Notes under the pieces: model-generated | Seen by the model: the letters and a program-made list of their open reading frames with translations, nothing else | Databases searched by the model: none | Told to the model about the DNA's origin: nothing | DNA from: Streptomyces sp. LaPpAH-108 | GTDB lineage: Bacteria; Actinomycetota; Actinomycetes; Streptomycetales; Streptomycetaceae | DNA: 64,000 bases | Reading direction: 5' to 3' | Assembly: GCF_000373625.1 (NCBI RefSeq) | Contig: NZ_KB891993.1 | Location: 620,001 to 684,000 of the forward strand | Shown: piece after piece, positions 43,696-52,548 of the stretch | Layout of the letters: every line of letters starts with the position of its first letter | Position numbering within the stretch: position 1 is the first letter of the stretch | Made by a program: the position numbers and the translations under genes

Positions 43696-43727
43696 CCGGG
43701 ACGTAGTCACGTCGCACAACTGCGCGG

Positions 43728-43758
43728 GCCGCGCCGGGGGTTGACTCCTCGGCGCGGC
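43728..43758 (+). terminator. Terminator after the sugar porter gene
   Basis: GCCGCGCCG (43728-43736) pairs with CGGCGCGGC (43750-43758) over a 13-base loop. Confidence 0.6.
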
Positions 43759-43871
43759 TTGCGTCTACGCACACCCTCGGTGCCCCTTGGCGCCATCCCC
43801 TGCCGACACGTTCTGCAACGACGGACCTTCGGGCGCCCTTTCCCGGTGTCCCCATTCAGCCAATCGGGCAA

Positions 43872-43900
43872 TTGCGAGCACTGGGCCGGAACTGTACGTT
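43872..43900 (+). promoter_or_regulatory. Candidate promoter of the 43939 gene
   Basis: TTGCGA (43872-43877) and TACGTT (43895-43900) have a 17-base spacer, 38 bases before the start. The -10 word is the same as that proposed before the mannosidase. Confidence 0.4.
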
Positions 43901-43938
43901 CCCGCTGACGGATCATCGCGACTGCGGGAGGGGCAGGG

Positions 43939-44364
43939 ATGCCTGGATACGGCCGTGCGGACAGTGAATGGGAAGAGCTGGTGCATGCCGGTCGTGGCTT
44001 CCTCGTCGAGCGAGCGACGCGGGGCGAGCTCACCACGTATACCGAGCTCAATGTGGCTCTGGCCGAGCAAACAGGCTGCCGTCCCTTCAACTTCGAGCGT
44101 GCCGACGAACGGGCCGCGATGGGGCATCTGCTCGGACTGATCGTGGAGCGGGACCAGGAGCTCGCCCCCTCGGAGCCGCCTGTCATGCTCTCGGCCCTGG
44201 TGAACTACGAGGGTTCCAACGACGCCGGTTCTGGCTTCTATCAGTTGGCCAAGGATCTCCGGCTTCTGCCCCTGAGTGCGTCAGCCGATGAGAAGTTCGG
44301 CTTCTGGGCCAGGCAAGTGAAGCAGCTCTACGCTCTTCATGGACCGGATTCGGTGGTGGCGTGA
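43939..44364 (+). CDS. Hypothetical protein, conserved type
   Basis: The 141-residue soluble protein starts MPGYGRADSEWEELVHAGRG with GGGAGGGG upstream. It contains RATRGELTTYTELNVALAEQ and LSALVNYEGSNDAGSGFYQL. No signal, membrane segment or known family was recognised; the pattern of a Tyr/Thr-rich start and SGFYQLA resembles small actinobacterial hypothetical proteins. A small hairpin at 44368-44388 (TCAGGCA/TGCCTGA) follows it. Confidence 0.7.
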   Translation: MPGYGRADSEWEELVHAGRGFLVERATRGELTTYTELNVALAEQTGCRPFNFERADERAAMGHLLGLIVERDQELAPSEPPVMLSALVNYEGSNDAGSGFYQLAKDLRLLPLSASADEKFGFWARQVKQLYALHGPDSVVA

Positions 44365-44426
44365 GATTCAGGCACTCTGCATGCCTGACTGTGTGGCGAC
44401 GCCGAAAAGCCACGGCGCGTCCCTGC

Positions 44427-44948
44427 TTACAACTGGTCCCCGTTCTTGGGTGATTTCGGTGGGTGCGGGCCGCCGCCGTCCTTGACGTCCTGTTCGCAGG
44501 TTCGGTCGTCGTGGGACTGGTCGTTGGGGATGAGGAGGACTGCGGCGACCTGGTCGGGGTGGTCGACGGTGAGCCAGGCGTCGCCTGTACCGTTCGGGCC
44601 GAACGCCTCGGACGAATAGACCGTCGTGCAGATCATCGCCACGCGCTTCTTGTCGACCACGCAGGCGTCGACAGCGGGGCCGGAGGTCTCGTCTGCGCCG
44701 TCGAAACGGTAGTGGAAGTGGACCTTGTCCCCGGCGTCGGGTTGCTGCGGGTGGGGCTCAAGGCGCCAGTCGACGACCTTGGCGGTGACACCGAGAAGCT
44801 GCCCGGACGCGTCCACGACCTGCACGCTGACACCGGCCGCGCCGCGCTTCGCGGTCGTGTCGGTACAGCCCCAGGAGGAAGCGCAGCCGGACAGGGCGAG
44901 GATCGCCAGGGCCGACGACGCAGCGGCGAGTATGCGGGCGGGAGGCAT
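44427..44948 (-). CDS. Hypothetical lipoprotein
   Basis: The 173-residue protein has a short lipoprotein signal with the lipobox LSGC (Cys22) and a second pair of cysteines soon after. The mature part is soluble (VQVVDASGQLLGVTAKVVDW, VHFHYRFDGADE) with a Cys pair spaced by 13-14 residues, perhaps a disulfide. No family recognised. It begins immediately after the stop of the SMI1-like gene, so the two are an operon. Confidence 0.75.
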   Translation of the reverse strand: MPPARILAAASSALAILALSGCASSWGCTDTTAKRGAAGVSVQVVDASGQLLGVTAKVVDWRLEPHPQQPDAGDKVHFHYRFDGADETSGPAVDACVVDKKRVAMICTTVYSSEAFGPNGTGDAWLTVDHPDQVAAVLLIPNDQSHDDRTCEQDVKDGGGPHPPKSPKNGDQL

Positions 44949-45572
44949 TCAGCTGTCCTTCTCGTAGCGTGCGAGCAGGTCGCGCCAGAAGGGGACCGTC
45001 GCTCGCGGGTTCCAGCCCTTGCCGGTCTCGCCCCGGGTCTCGTCGAACTCCCGGTGCGTGTAGTCGACCAAGTCCAGGCCGTAGTGGATGACGTCGGTCT
45101 GCCACAGGGAGAGCACGGGATGTCCGGAGGTGTCCCGCCCGGCGGGCAGGTAGCGGTGGGCGTAGACCGGCACCAACACCGGCGCCTCCGCCAGCTGCTG
45201 CCGCGCCCTTTCCAGCGCCACCGCCCTGGAGGCCGGACGCTCACCCCAGCTCGCGTGCCAGAACCCGCTGTGTTCGACGTCGAGCAGAACGCTCTCGACC
45301 GGCCAGTCCAGCTGTCGACGCAAACTCTCCAAGTCGCCGCCCCGCCACTCGGGCCAGGGCTTGAGCCACGTCTGCCCCTCCTCAGGAGGGACGTTGACCG
45401 GGAGCCCGGCCGCGAGAAACGCCCGGTGATCAGCTGCGAACTCGAACCCGTACTCGCGCTCGATCCGCTCGAACTCGGCATCCGTGAGCCCCGGTTCGAA
45501 CGCGTAGAGCCCCGTCCCCGCCAACCGGAGCGCGGCCTCCGCACCCAGTGCTGCTCCCTCGGTCCTGATCAC
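44949..45572 (-). CDS. SMI1/KNR4-like protein
   Basis: The 207-residue soluble protein starts at GTG 45572. Its middle part resembles SMI1/KNR4 (SUKH) domains: TDAEFERIEREYGFEFAADH RAFLAAGLPV is the typical opening helix and turn, followed by WPEWRGGDLESLRRQLDWPV. SUKH proteins include toxin immunity proteins, but no toxin gene is seen nearby. It is coupled to the lipoprotein gene that follows. Confidence 0.78.
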   Translation of the reverse strand: MIRTEGAALGAEAALRLAGTGLYAFEPGLTDAEFERIEREYGFEFAADHRAFLAAGLPVNVPPEEGQTWLKPWPEWRGGDLESLRRQLDWPVESVLLDVEHSGFWHASWGERPASRAVALERARQQLAEAPVLVPVYAHRYLPAGRDTSGHPVLSLWQTDVIHYGLDLVDYTHREFDETRGETGKGWNPRATVPFWRDLLARYEKDS

Positions 45573-45722
45573 TACGGCACGCTAGCGCCAACCGGCCGCG
45601 CAGTCACCCGAGTTGTCCACGGACCCCGGTCCCGCCTCACGGCACCCCGCGCTCGTGTCGTGCCCGCATGCGCGATGAGAGGCACGACGAACCGCTGTCG
45701 GACGCGGAATTGGAGTTCTGAC

Positions 45723-46643
45723 TCAGAGCCTGTAATCAATCTCCTTTTCGCGCATCAGGGTCTCGAACTCCTCGTCCGACAGCGGGTGTAGAGAGTCCAG
45801 GAAGCTGCGCAGCCCCGCTTCGTCCAGGGTCTGGCTGGAGACTTCGATCTCGGCGTTCTTGTGGCGGCGGGTGAGGGTGGTGGTGTGGCCGCCGGGGAAG
45901 GTGGTGAGGGTGCGCAGGTTGTCGGGGGCGGTCACTTTGCAGGTCGTGCCCTTGGGGAGGACAGCGGGGCATTGGAGGGTGGGGGTGAGGGGCGGGCGGA
46001 CCACGAGGTCCAGGGAGGCGCGTTCGTCCTGGCGGACGGGGCGGTAGGCGACGCTGAAGTAGGCGGGGCCGATTTCGGCGCGGGAGAGTTCCATGTCTGG
46101 GGGTGGGGTGCCCAGGTACTGGAGTTCCGCGTGCTCCCGGTAGCGGGTGAAGTCCGCTTCGTGGCGGCGCTGTTGGGCGTGGGCCGGGCCGATGAGGCTT
46201 CCGTACGCCACCCCGGCCGCCAGGACGGCCACCGCGCCCAGGCGGACCCACCTGCTCGGCACGAAGAACGCGGCGGCGACGGCGTACGGCACTCCCACCA
46301 GTGCGATCCGGGTACCGGCGCTCCCCAGGTCGACGTCCGCGCCGTAGGCGACCAGGCCCGCCACGACGCCGAGCGTGCCGAGCCCGAACACGGCCACCGC
46401 CCAGCCGAGTCGCCGCCATGGGGACTCGCACAGCGGGACCACGGTCCGCGCCGGTAGCGCCGCGACGGTCAGCGCGACCACCGTCAGGGGCACCCCCAGC
46501 GCGAGCACCGGCCCCATCGCCCCGGCTCCGCCCTTCCACGCCGACGCGAACAGTACGAAGCCGAGCACCGGCACGGCCGCCGCCGTCAACGCCCAGACCA
46601 GGAAGAGGTGCAGGGCCGTCAGGGCCCGTCCGTCACTCGTCAT
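45723..46643 (-). CDS. Hypothetical membrane protein
   Basis: The 306-residue protein has five to six hydrophobic segments in its first 150 residues (LFLVWALTAAAVPVLGFVLF, AVAVFGLGTLGVVAGLVAYG and others). A C-terminal soluble part of about 150 residues follows (AYFSVAYRPVRQDERASLDL, LPKGTTCKVTAPDNLRTLTT). No family recognised. A perfect 14-bp palindrome lies 38 bases upstream. The 150 bases downstream hold no supported gene. Confidence 0.7.
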   Translation of the reverse strand: MTSDGRALTALHLFLVWALTAAAVPVLGFVLFASAWKGGAGAMGPVLALGVPLTVVALTVAALPARTVVPLCESPWRRLGWAVAVFGLGTLGVVAGLVAYGADVDLGSAGTRIALVGVPYAVAAAFFVPSRWVRLGAVAVLAAGVAYGSLIGPAHAQQRRHEADFTRYREHAELQYLGTPPPDMELSRAEIGPAYFSVAYRPVRQDERASLDLVVRPPLTPTLQCPAVLPKGTTCKVTAPDNLRTLTTFPGGHTTTLTRRHKNAEIEVSSQTLDEAGLRSFLDSLHPLSDEEFETLMREKEIDYRL

Positions 46644-46680
46644 GCCGCCGGATGCTGCCAGTTGGGGTGGGGGGCCACAT

Positions 46681-46694
46681 GAGTACGCGTACTC
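46681..46694. promoter_or_regulatory. 14-bp perfect palindrome
   Basis: GAGTACGCGTACTC lies 38 bases before the minus-strand membrane-protein gene. It looks like an operator; the regulator is unknown. Confidence 0.4.
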
Positions 46695-46843
46695 ATCGCG
46701 AACGCGCCGTGCCTGGCGGCTACTTCACGAGGACCGCGTGCTCGAAACCACCGTCCGGGACGCATCTGGTGCGGATCGGTGAACTGGTGCCGGTTCTGCT
46801 GTACATGCTGATCCGCGATCAGGGGAACTTGGTCGAGTCGCAG

Positions 46844-46874
46844 CGGGCCACCGAAGAACGTACGGTGGCCCGCC
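46844..46874 (-). terminator. Terminator of the FG-GAP gene
   Basis: GCGGGCCACCG (46844-46854) and CGGTGGCCCGC (46864-46874) form a perfect 11-bp stem with a 9-base loop, 28 bases after the minus-strand stop. Confidence 0.75.
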
Positions 46875-46901
46875 CGGCGTCTCACGAGCGGAGCGGCTCG
46901 G

Positions 46902-48443
46902 TCAGCGCAGTACGCGCCCGAACCGTGCCGAGGTCGCCGGGGCACCCACCTTGGTGGGGCCGAAGGCGATCGCGCCGGTGGTGGTCAGGCCCGTGGACGT
47001 GCCGTTGAGGGACCAGATGGCGCCTGCGGCGGCGTTCTCGTTGGAGGCGGCGACGGCGAGGTCGCGGTGGCCGTCGCCGTTGGTGTCGGCGAGGGCGCAG
47101 GCGTCGCCGAAGCGGTCGTTGCTCTCGGCGACGCCGGGGACGCCCGCGGTGTTCTGGTGCATGACCTGGCTGCCGGTGCCGGTGACGCCGGTGGACGTGC
47201 CGTGCAGCAGGGCGAAGGACCCGGCATCGGTGAGGCCGCTGAAGTCCTCGCCGCTGATGCCGAGCGCGACCTCGGCCTTGCCGTCGCCGTCCACGTCGGC
47301 CACCGCGACGCAGGAGCCCAGGTCGTCGCCCTCCTCCTGCGCGCCATAGAAGCCGGGCAGGCTCTGGTCGAAGGTCTGGGTGCGCTTGGTCAGGTCCGCG
47401 TCGGGCGCGCCGAAGCCGATCGTGACGTACGGGCGGTCCTCGCCGGAGCCGGACACCACGTCGTCGTAGCCGTCGCCGTCCACGTCACCGACGCCGACCG
47501 CGCCGTCGAAGCCGGGCGCGCGGACGATCTTGAAGCCGGTCGGGGTGCTCAGGAGCACGCGGTTGGCCCAGCTGCCGTCGCCGGTGTACAGCCTGATCAC
47601 GACGTCCTGGAGGTGGTCGCCGTTGACGTCACCGGTGCCCAGGGCGACGACGGGTCCGGCGATGGAGTGCGGGCCGTTGACGCAGGTGTCCTTCGCGGCG
47701 CACGCGTCGGGGCCGTCGTCACCGTCGTCGCCGTAGCCCCACCAAGTCGACTTGTCCATGAAGTCACGTGTCGCGGCAGGCTTGCCGGTACGGGAGATCG
47801 GGCCCTTCCACAGCGCGGCGGGCTGGTCCACCGGGTCGTCGCCGAAGGCGTCCGGGTCGCCGAAGAGGGCGAGGTCGGTCTTGCCGTCGCCGTCGAAGTC
47901 CCCGGCGATCGGCGTACGGCGGTACTTGCCCAGGGACGTGCCGCCGGTGAGGCCGGACGGGGAGCCCCACAGGACGACGGCGTCGGAGCCGTTCTTGCCC
48001 GCGCCGATGACGAGGTCGCTGTAACCGTCGCCGTCGAGGTCGCCCTTGGTGAAGGAGTCGCCGAACCCCTCCTTGGCGACGGCCGCGCCGGGTACGCCGC
48101 TGGTGGAGCGGGAGATGACCGACTTGTGCGCGGGCGAGAGGCCGGAGGCCGAGCCGTACACCACCGCCACGTATCCGGCGCCCGCCTTGTCGGAGACGGT
48201 GCCGGTCGACGCGCTCACCACGAGGTCCGCGTAACCGTCGCCGTTGAAGTCGTCCGCCTTCGTCACCTGGGACGCGTGGCCGGTCGACGCGTAGGCGGGG
48301 GCTGCGGTCAGGGTCAGGGCGCTCATCCCGGTGGCCGCCAGCAGCGCGGCGGCGAGCGGGGCGGTGACGCGGGCGCGCCGGACACGGGGCGCGCCGCCGG
48401 TCACGCGGTGCTCGGGGCCGACGGGGCGTCGTATGTGCGTCAT
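46902..48443 (-). CDS. Secreted FG-GAP (integrin-like beta-propeller) protein
   Basis: The 513-residue secreted protein begins MTHIRRPVGPEHRVTGG, with a basic start and a signal segment ending TAAPAYAS. Repeats of the FG-GAP type with calcium loops follow: DDFNGDGYADLVV, GDLDGDGYSDLVIG, GDFDGDGKTDLALFG, GDVNGDHLQDVVIR, GDVDGDGYDDVVSG, ADVDGDGKAEVALG and ADTNGDGHRDLAVA. Seven or so such blades make a beta-propeller like the integrin alpha head. AAGGA precedes ATG 48443. Such proteins are common and secreted in Streptomyces; the role is unknown. Confidence 0.92.
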   Translation of the reverse strand: MTHIRRPVGPEHRVTGGAPRVRRARVTAPLAAALLAATGMSALTLTAAPAYASTGHASQVTKADDFNGDGYADLVVSASTGTVSDKAGAGYVAVVYGSASGLSPAHKSVISRSTSGVPGAAVAKEGFGDSFTKGDLDGDGYSDLVIGAGKNGSDAVVLWGSPSGLTGGTSLGKYRRTPIAGDFDGDGKTDLALFGDPDAFGDDPVDQPAALWKGPISRTGKPAATRDFMDKSTWWGYGDDGDDGPDACAAKDTCVNGPHSIAGPVVALGTGDVNGDHLQDVVIRLYTGDGSWANRVLLSTPTGFKIVRAPGFDGAVGVGDVDGDGYDDVVSGSGEDRPYVTIGFGAPDADLTKRTQTFDQSLPGFYGAQEEGDDLGSCVAVADVDGDGKAEVALGISGEDFSGLTDAGSFALLHGTSTGVTGTGSQVMHQNTAGVPGVAESNDRFGDACALADTNGDGHRDLAVAASNENAAAGAIWSLNGTSTGLTTTGAIAFGPTKVGAPATSARFGRVLR

Positions 48444-48633
48444 CGCGAAGTCCTTCTGTCGTGGGTCTACGTTCACAAGACCCACCGGGGAGGGATTGGT
48501 TGCACGCGCCACGGGAATCGGCACGAGAATCACACACGGTGCTCCTGGTCGAGAGGAGCGCTCACGGCACCCGTGGTGACGAGTCCCCCGTGATCCACCC
48601 CCCGTACGCCGCGCGGCGGGGCAGACTTGGGTC

Positions 48634-49110
48634 ATGTCGCAGCGAGATGAGCGGGTACGCGAGATTCGTGCGCTCTCCGACGAGGAGGCCGTGCGGGCGT
48701 TGACGGTGCTGGTGGAGGACAGGGGGTTGCTGTCCTCGGCCGTGGACATCGCTCTGCCCGACGCGGAGTTGGCGGACGCCCTCAGCGCCGCGGGGGTCGG
48801 ACCGGGTGGCGGCGGAGGGGAAGGCGACGTCGCGCGGGCGGCGTTGGAGTATGCCGCCCTGGACGGGGCCGGATACCGGGACGGCGATGTCGGTGAGGCC
48901 GTGGAGTACGCGCGGTCGCCGTTGGACCGGCTCGACCCGGTGTCCGTGTCCGTGGGAGTGCTGGCCGTCACGCTGTTGCAGACCGATGTCCTGGTCAAGC
49001 GGGACGCTCGGGGGCGGTGGACGGTGACCGTGCACAAGCGGGCCCTGAAGGACACGGCGCTCGCACGGGTACTGACGGCATTGCTCGCGCACTTCACCGA
49101 CAGCAGGTAG
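48634..49110 (+). CDS. Small protein, partner of the CHAT protease
   Basis: The 158-residue soluble protein begins MSQRDERVREIRALSDEEAV and has a Gly-rich linker near residue 55 and a C-terminal strand-helix (KRDARGRWTVTVHKRALKDT ALARVLTALLAHF). No family was recognised. It ends 7 bases before the CHAT gene start, so the two are co-translated. It could be an adaptor, regulator or substrate of the protease. The first part may begin leaderless, since an AGACTT-like -10 lies close to the ATG. Confidence 0.7.
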   Translation: MSQRDERVREIRALSDEEAVRALTVLVEDRGLLSSAVDIALPDAELADALSAAGVGPGGGGGEGDVARAALEYAALDGAGYRDGDVGEAVEYARSPLDRLDPVSVSVGVLAVTLLQTDVLVKRDARGRWTVTVHKRALKDTALARVLTALLAHFTDSR

Positions 49111-49117
49111 ACCGGCG

Positions 49118-52100
49118 GTGACGGTCTCCACGAGGGCGCCGTACGCGTGGCGTTGCGAGCGGTGCGGTCGGCGGTGTCAGGCGCCGGTGTGGCGCATCGT
49201 CGACAGCCGTGAGCGTGCCGATGTCCTGGAGAGCCGTGACGGGCCGGACGGGTTCGGGCCCGGGCTGCACCGGGCCGACTGCCCCGGCTGCGGCACCCGG
49301 GCACCTGTCGAGGCGCCGGTGCTGGTGCTGCGGTCCGGGGCGTTCGTACCGTCGTTGTTCGCCACGTCCGTCGCGGAGCTTCAGCGCGATGCCACCGCGA
49401 GCGCGGCCACGCTGGTGGAGGAGGCGCGGCTGGCCGGGGCCTTCGCGAGCGGGAGTTTCCGCGGGAACGTGATCGTGCTGCCCCGCAGGCTGCTGCCGTT
49501 CGTACTCGGCCGGGACACGGAACGGGATCTGGCGGACCCCGAGGCGGCGTGCGCGGAGCTGGCACCGTACGGGGCGCCGACGGTGGACAACTACCGGATC
49601 TTCCTGGACAACGTGGCGGCGGAGTCGGCGGGAACGGGCGTCCGGGACCTGCTGCACGCCGTCACCGTGTCCCTGCCGGACCGGCTCGCGGAACTGGTCC
49701 GGGCGCATCCCGGGCTCACCGGGGACACCCTGGTGCGCGACGCCGGGGCGCGGGAGCTGCGCGAGGTCGCCGGTACCCCGCTGGAGGCTCCGCTGCGGCT
49801 GCGGCAGCGGTTGCTGGAGGATCTGTGCGGGGGCCGTACGCCCGTGAGTACGGCGCTCGAGCGCTACGCGGCGGCGCTGGCCGACTTCGGGCAGGGGCTG
49901 CGGGCCCGGCTGTACGAGATGTGCGACCGGATTCGGGGCTCGGACGGCCCGGAGATCGTCCCGCTCGTGCGTGCGGCGCTCGAACTCGCCGAGCAGACGG
50001 GCGAGATAGAGGTGGAGGGTGAACTCGCCGCGCGGCTGGGCGGGTTGCTGGCGGCTTCCTTGCACACGGCCCGGCCCGCCGACCCCGCCGAAGCGGTGAG
50101 CGCGCTCCAACTCGCCCTCGCCCGGCTGCCGGAGGGCTCCGTCCAGTGGGCCGAGGCGGCGACCGATCTCGCCTCCGTCCAGTACTTCCGGGAGGACGGC
50201 GATCACATCGAGTACTGGGAGGCCGCCCGCGATCTGCTCGCCCGCGCCACCGCCGTGGTGGATCGCCGCGCCCACGGCGGCTGCTGGGCCCGGGTGCAGA
50301 CCAACTACGGGCTGTTGCTCGGTCAGCGCCCGGGTGGCGGTCCCGACGATCTGAGCCTCGGCATCGCACATGTCCAGGCCGGTCTGGCCGAGCGCTCCCC
50401 CGAGCGCGACCGCGTCGACTGGGCCTACTCCCTCATCAACCTCGGGATGCTTCTCTTCCGGCGCGGCGGGCCGGGCGACCCGGAGCGGGCCGAGCGGTGC
50501 TACCGGGACGCCCTCGGCCGGCTGCGTCCGGAGGACGACCCCGTGCTGTGGGCCCAGCTCCGGTGCAACCTGGCCGACCTGCTGCTCGCCCCCGACCGCG
50601 CTGCCGCCGACCCGCACGGTGCCCGGGCCGCCGCGTCCGCCGTCGTCGCCTTCGACACCGCGCATCCGGGGCTCCTCGACATCAGCCGTGCCACCTGGCT
50701 CCTGGCCCGCGCCGCCGATCTGCTCGACGGTCCGGAGAGCGCCGAGGGACTGCGGCTGCGGCGCACGGCGCTGACCGCCGTACCGCCGCGTGTCTCTCCG
50801 CATCTGCATCTGTCCCTCGCCCGGGAAACGCTCGACGCGCTGGCCGCGACCGGGGACTGGGACGGCGCGGCCGATGTGGCGGCGGGCATGCTGACCGCCG
50901 TCCACGCGCTCTACGACGCCCAGGTGACCGCCGCCGGACGCCGGGGAGTGCTCACGCTGACCCGTGGCACCGCCCGCCAGGCCGCGTTCCTGCTGGCCCG
51001 TGCGGGGCGCCCGGAGCGTGCGGTGGAGGCGATCGAGCGGGGGCTCGCCCGTGAACTGTCGGTGGTGACCGGGCGGGACACGGTGGACCTGGCGGCGCTG
51101 GAGGCGGTCGATCCGCTGCTGGGCCGCCGCTACCGGGAGGCGCGGGAGCGGTACCGGGTGGTGGCCGCCGGGGTCGAGGAGCCGGGCCCCGCGGCCGAGG
51201 GGACAGATGTCGAGCCGACCAGGGGGTTCACCGCTCCGGACGGTGGATTCGGGGGCGCGGCCGGAGGGCTCGTCGCCTCCAGGGACGCGCGGGCCGCCGC
51301 CGAGCGAGGTGTGCGCACCGTGGTCGAGGAGATCCGGGCGATCCCCGGCTTCGAGGGGTTTCTGCGGACGACCGAGGTGGCGGACGTCGTCCAGGCGGCG
51401 GGCGGGATGCCGCTCGCCTATCTGGTGAATTCGGTCTGGGGCAGCTGTGTCCTCGTGGTGCCCCGGGACACCCGGGCCGGGGTGCGCGCCGAGTTCGTCC
51501 CCGAGGTGACCAGCTCCTCGATCGTCCGCCTCCTGACACTGGACCCGGAAACATCGGAAGCGGGACTGCTCGTGGTCCAGCAGGCCGGTGCGCTCACGCG
51601 ACGACGTGAACTGCCGCGCGCGGTGGACCGATTGAGTGCCCTCGCCCCCTTGCTGCGGCCTCTCGCCGGGCTGCTGGCGGCGGACCCGGGGCACGAGGTG
51701 GTCGTCGTACCGACCGGGCTGCTGGGGCAGGTGCCGTTGCAGGCCGTACCGGTGGGGGACGGTGGTGAACTGCTCGATGATCTGGGGACGTTGACGCTCG
51801 CCCCCTCGGCCGGGGTGTACGCCGCCTCCCGGGTCGCCGCCGACCGGCCGCCGTTACCCGTGCCCCAACTGGTCGCCGTCGCCGACCCCGACGGCTCGCT
51901 GCCGGGTGCGCGCGGTGAACTGGCCGAGATCCGGGAGCTGTTCGAGGCGACCGGGGAGACGGTGTCCGCCGTGGGGGACGATGCCACGGTCGAGTGGCTG
52001 CTCGGGCATCTCGCGGAGGCGTCGTATCTGCATCTGAGCTGCCATGGGAGCGCCGAACTCGCCGGGCGGGGCGGCACCTTGTCGCTCGCGGACGGCATCC

Positions 52101-52543
52101 TGGATCTGGACGCGCTCGTACGGCACCGGCTCCCGCGCTGCCGGCTGGTGGTGGCGGGGGCCTGCCAATCGGGGCGGTACGAGGTCGTCGACGCGCCCGA
52201 CGAGTTCACCGGGCTGCCGGGCGGCTTCCTCCAGGCGGGGGCCGCCTGTGTGATCACCAGTCTGTGGCAGGTGAACGACCTGGCGACGGCACTGCTGTTG
52301 ACCCGCCTGTACGAACTGCTCGCGCCCGTCGGCGGTGCGCACGGTGCGCCTCCGGTGTCCGCGCTGCGCTCGGCGCGGACCTGGCTGCGGCGGCTGACCT
52401 GGTCCGGCCTCGCGCGGTACGCCGACGCCCACCCTCATCTCGCGGACCTGGCCGCACGTCATGCCCGGCCGGGGCGCGACACCCGCGAACGGCCTTTCGC
52501 CTCCCCCGTGCACTGGGCGGCGTTCACAGCGTGGGGGGTGTGA
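49118..52543 (+). CDS. CHAT-domain protease with N-terminal zinc ribbon and helical-repeat middle
   Basis: The 1141-residue protein begins at GTG 49118. Residues 13-58 hold two CxxC pairs (C13/C16, C55/C58), a zinc-ribbon of the CpXC type. Residues about 250-720 are all-helical with TPR-like repeats (AEAVSALQLALARLPEGSVQ, LIHINLGMLLFRRGG-like SLINLGMLLF, RAERCYRDALGRLRPEDDPV, VEAIERGLARELSV). The C-terminal CHAT caspase-like domain has YLHLSCHGS with His976 and VVAGACQSGRYEV with Cys1016, the two catalytic residues, and CVITSLWQVNDLATALLLTRLY after them. CHAT-TPR proteases cleave partner proteins after activation (as in the CRISPR-linked Craspase), but no CRISPR genes lie here. It is co-translated with the 158-residue gene and ends 5 bases from the convergent pseudokinase gene. 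Confidence 0.88.
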   Translation: MTVSTRAPYAWRCERCGRRCQAPVWRIVDSRERADVLESRDGPDGFGPGLHRADCPGCGTRAPVEAPVLVLRSGAFVPSLFATSVAELQRDATASAATLVEEARLAGAFASGSFRGNVIVLPRRLLPFVLGRDTERDLADPEAACAELAPYGAPTVDNYRIFLDNVAAESAGTGVRDLLHAVTVSLPDRLAELVRAHPGLTGDTLVRDAGARELREVAGTPLEAPLRLRQRLLEDLCGGRTPVSTALERYAAALADFGQGLRARLYEMCDRIRGSDGPEIVPLVRAALELAEQTGEIEVEGELAARLGGLLAASLHTARPADPAEAVSALQLALARLPEGSVQWAEAATDLASVQYFREDGDHIEYWEAARDLLARATAVVDRRAHGGCWARVQTNYGLLLGQRPGGGPDDLSLGIAHVQAGLAERSPERDRVDWAYSLINLGMLLFRRGGPGDPERAERCYRDALGRLRPEDDPVLWAQLRCNLADLLLAPDRAAADPHGARAAASAVVAFDTAHPGLLDISRATWLLARAADLLDGPESAEGLRLRRTALTAVPPRVSPHLHLSLARETLDALAATGDWDGAADVAAGMLTAVHALYDAQVTAAGRRGVLTLTRGTARQAAFLLARAGRPERAVEAIERGLARELSVVTGRDTVDLAALEAVDPLLGRRYREARERYRVVAAGVEEPGPAAEGTDVEPTRGFTAPDGGFGGAAGGLVASRDARAAAERGVRTVVEEIRAIPGFEGFLRTTEVADVVQAAGGMPLAYLVNSVWGSCVLVVPRDTRAGVRAEFVPEVTSSSIVRLLTLDPETSEAGLLVVQQAGALTRRRELPRAVDRLSALAPLLRPLAGLLAADPGHEVVVVPTGLLGQVPLQAVPVGDGGELLDDLGTLTLAPSAGVYAASRVAADRPPLPVPQLVAVADPDGSLPGARGELAEIRELFEATGETVSAVGDDATVEWLLGHLAEASYLHLSCHGSAELAGRGGTLSLADGILDLDALVRHRLPRCRLVVAGACQSGRYEVVDAPDEFTGLPGGFLQAGAACVITSLWQVNDLATALLLTRLYELLAPVGGAHGAPPVSALRSARTWLRRLTWSGLARYADAHPHLADLAARHARPGRDTRERPFASPVHWAAFTAWGV

Positions 52544-52548
52544 GCGGG

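Noticed and set aside
45669..45722. Tiny plus-strand frame MRDERHDEPLSDAELEF
   Set aside because: Only 17 residues, no ribosome site and no known leader-peptide context.
46675..46890. Plus-strand frame from ATG near 46680 toward the FG-GAP gene
   Set aside because: No family, no ribosome site, and it runs into the terminator and the antisense of the FG-GAP gene.
49118..52543. CHAT protein as part of a CRISPR type III-E system
   Set aside because: No Cas7-11 or any Cas gene or array is near; only the protease architecture is similar.
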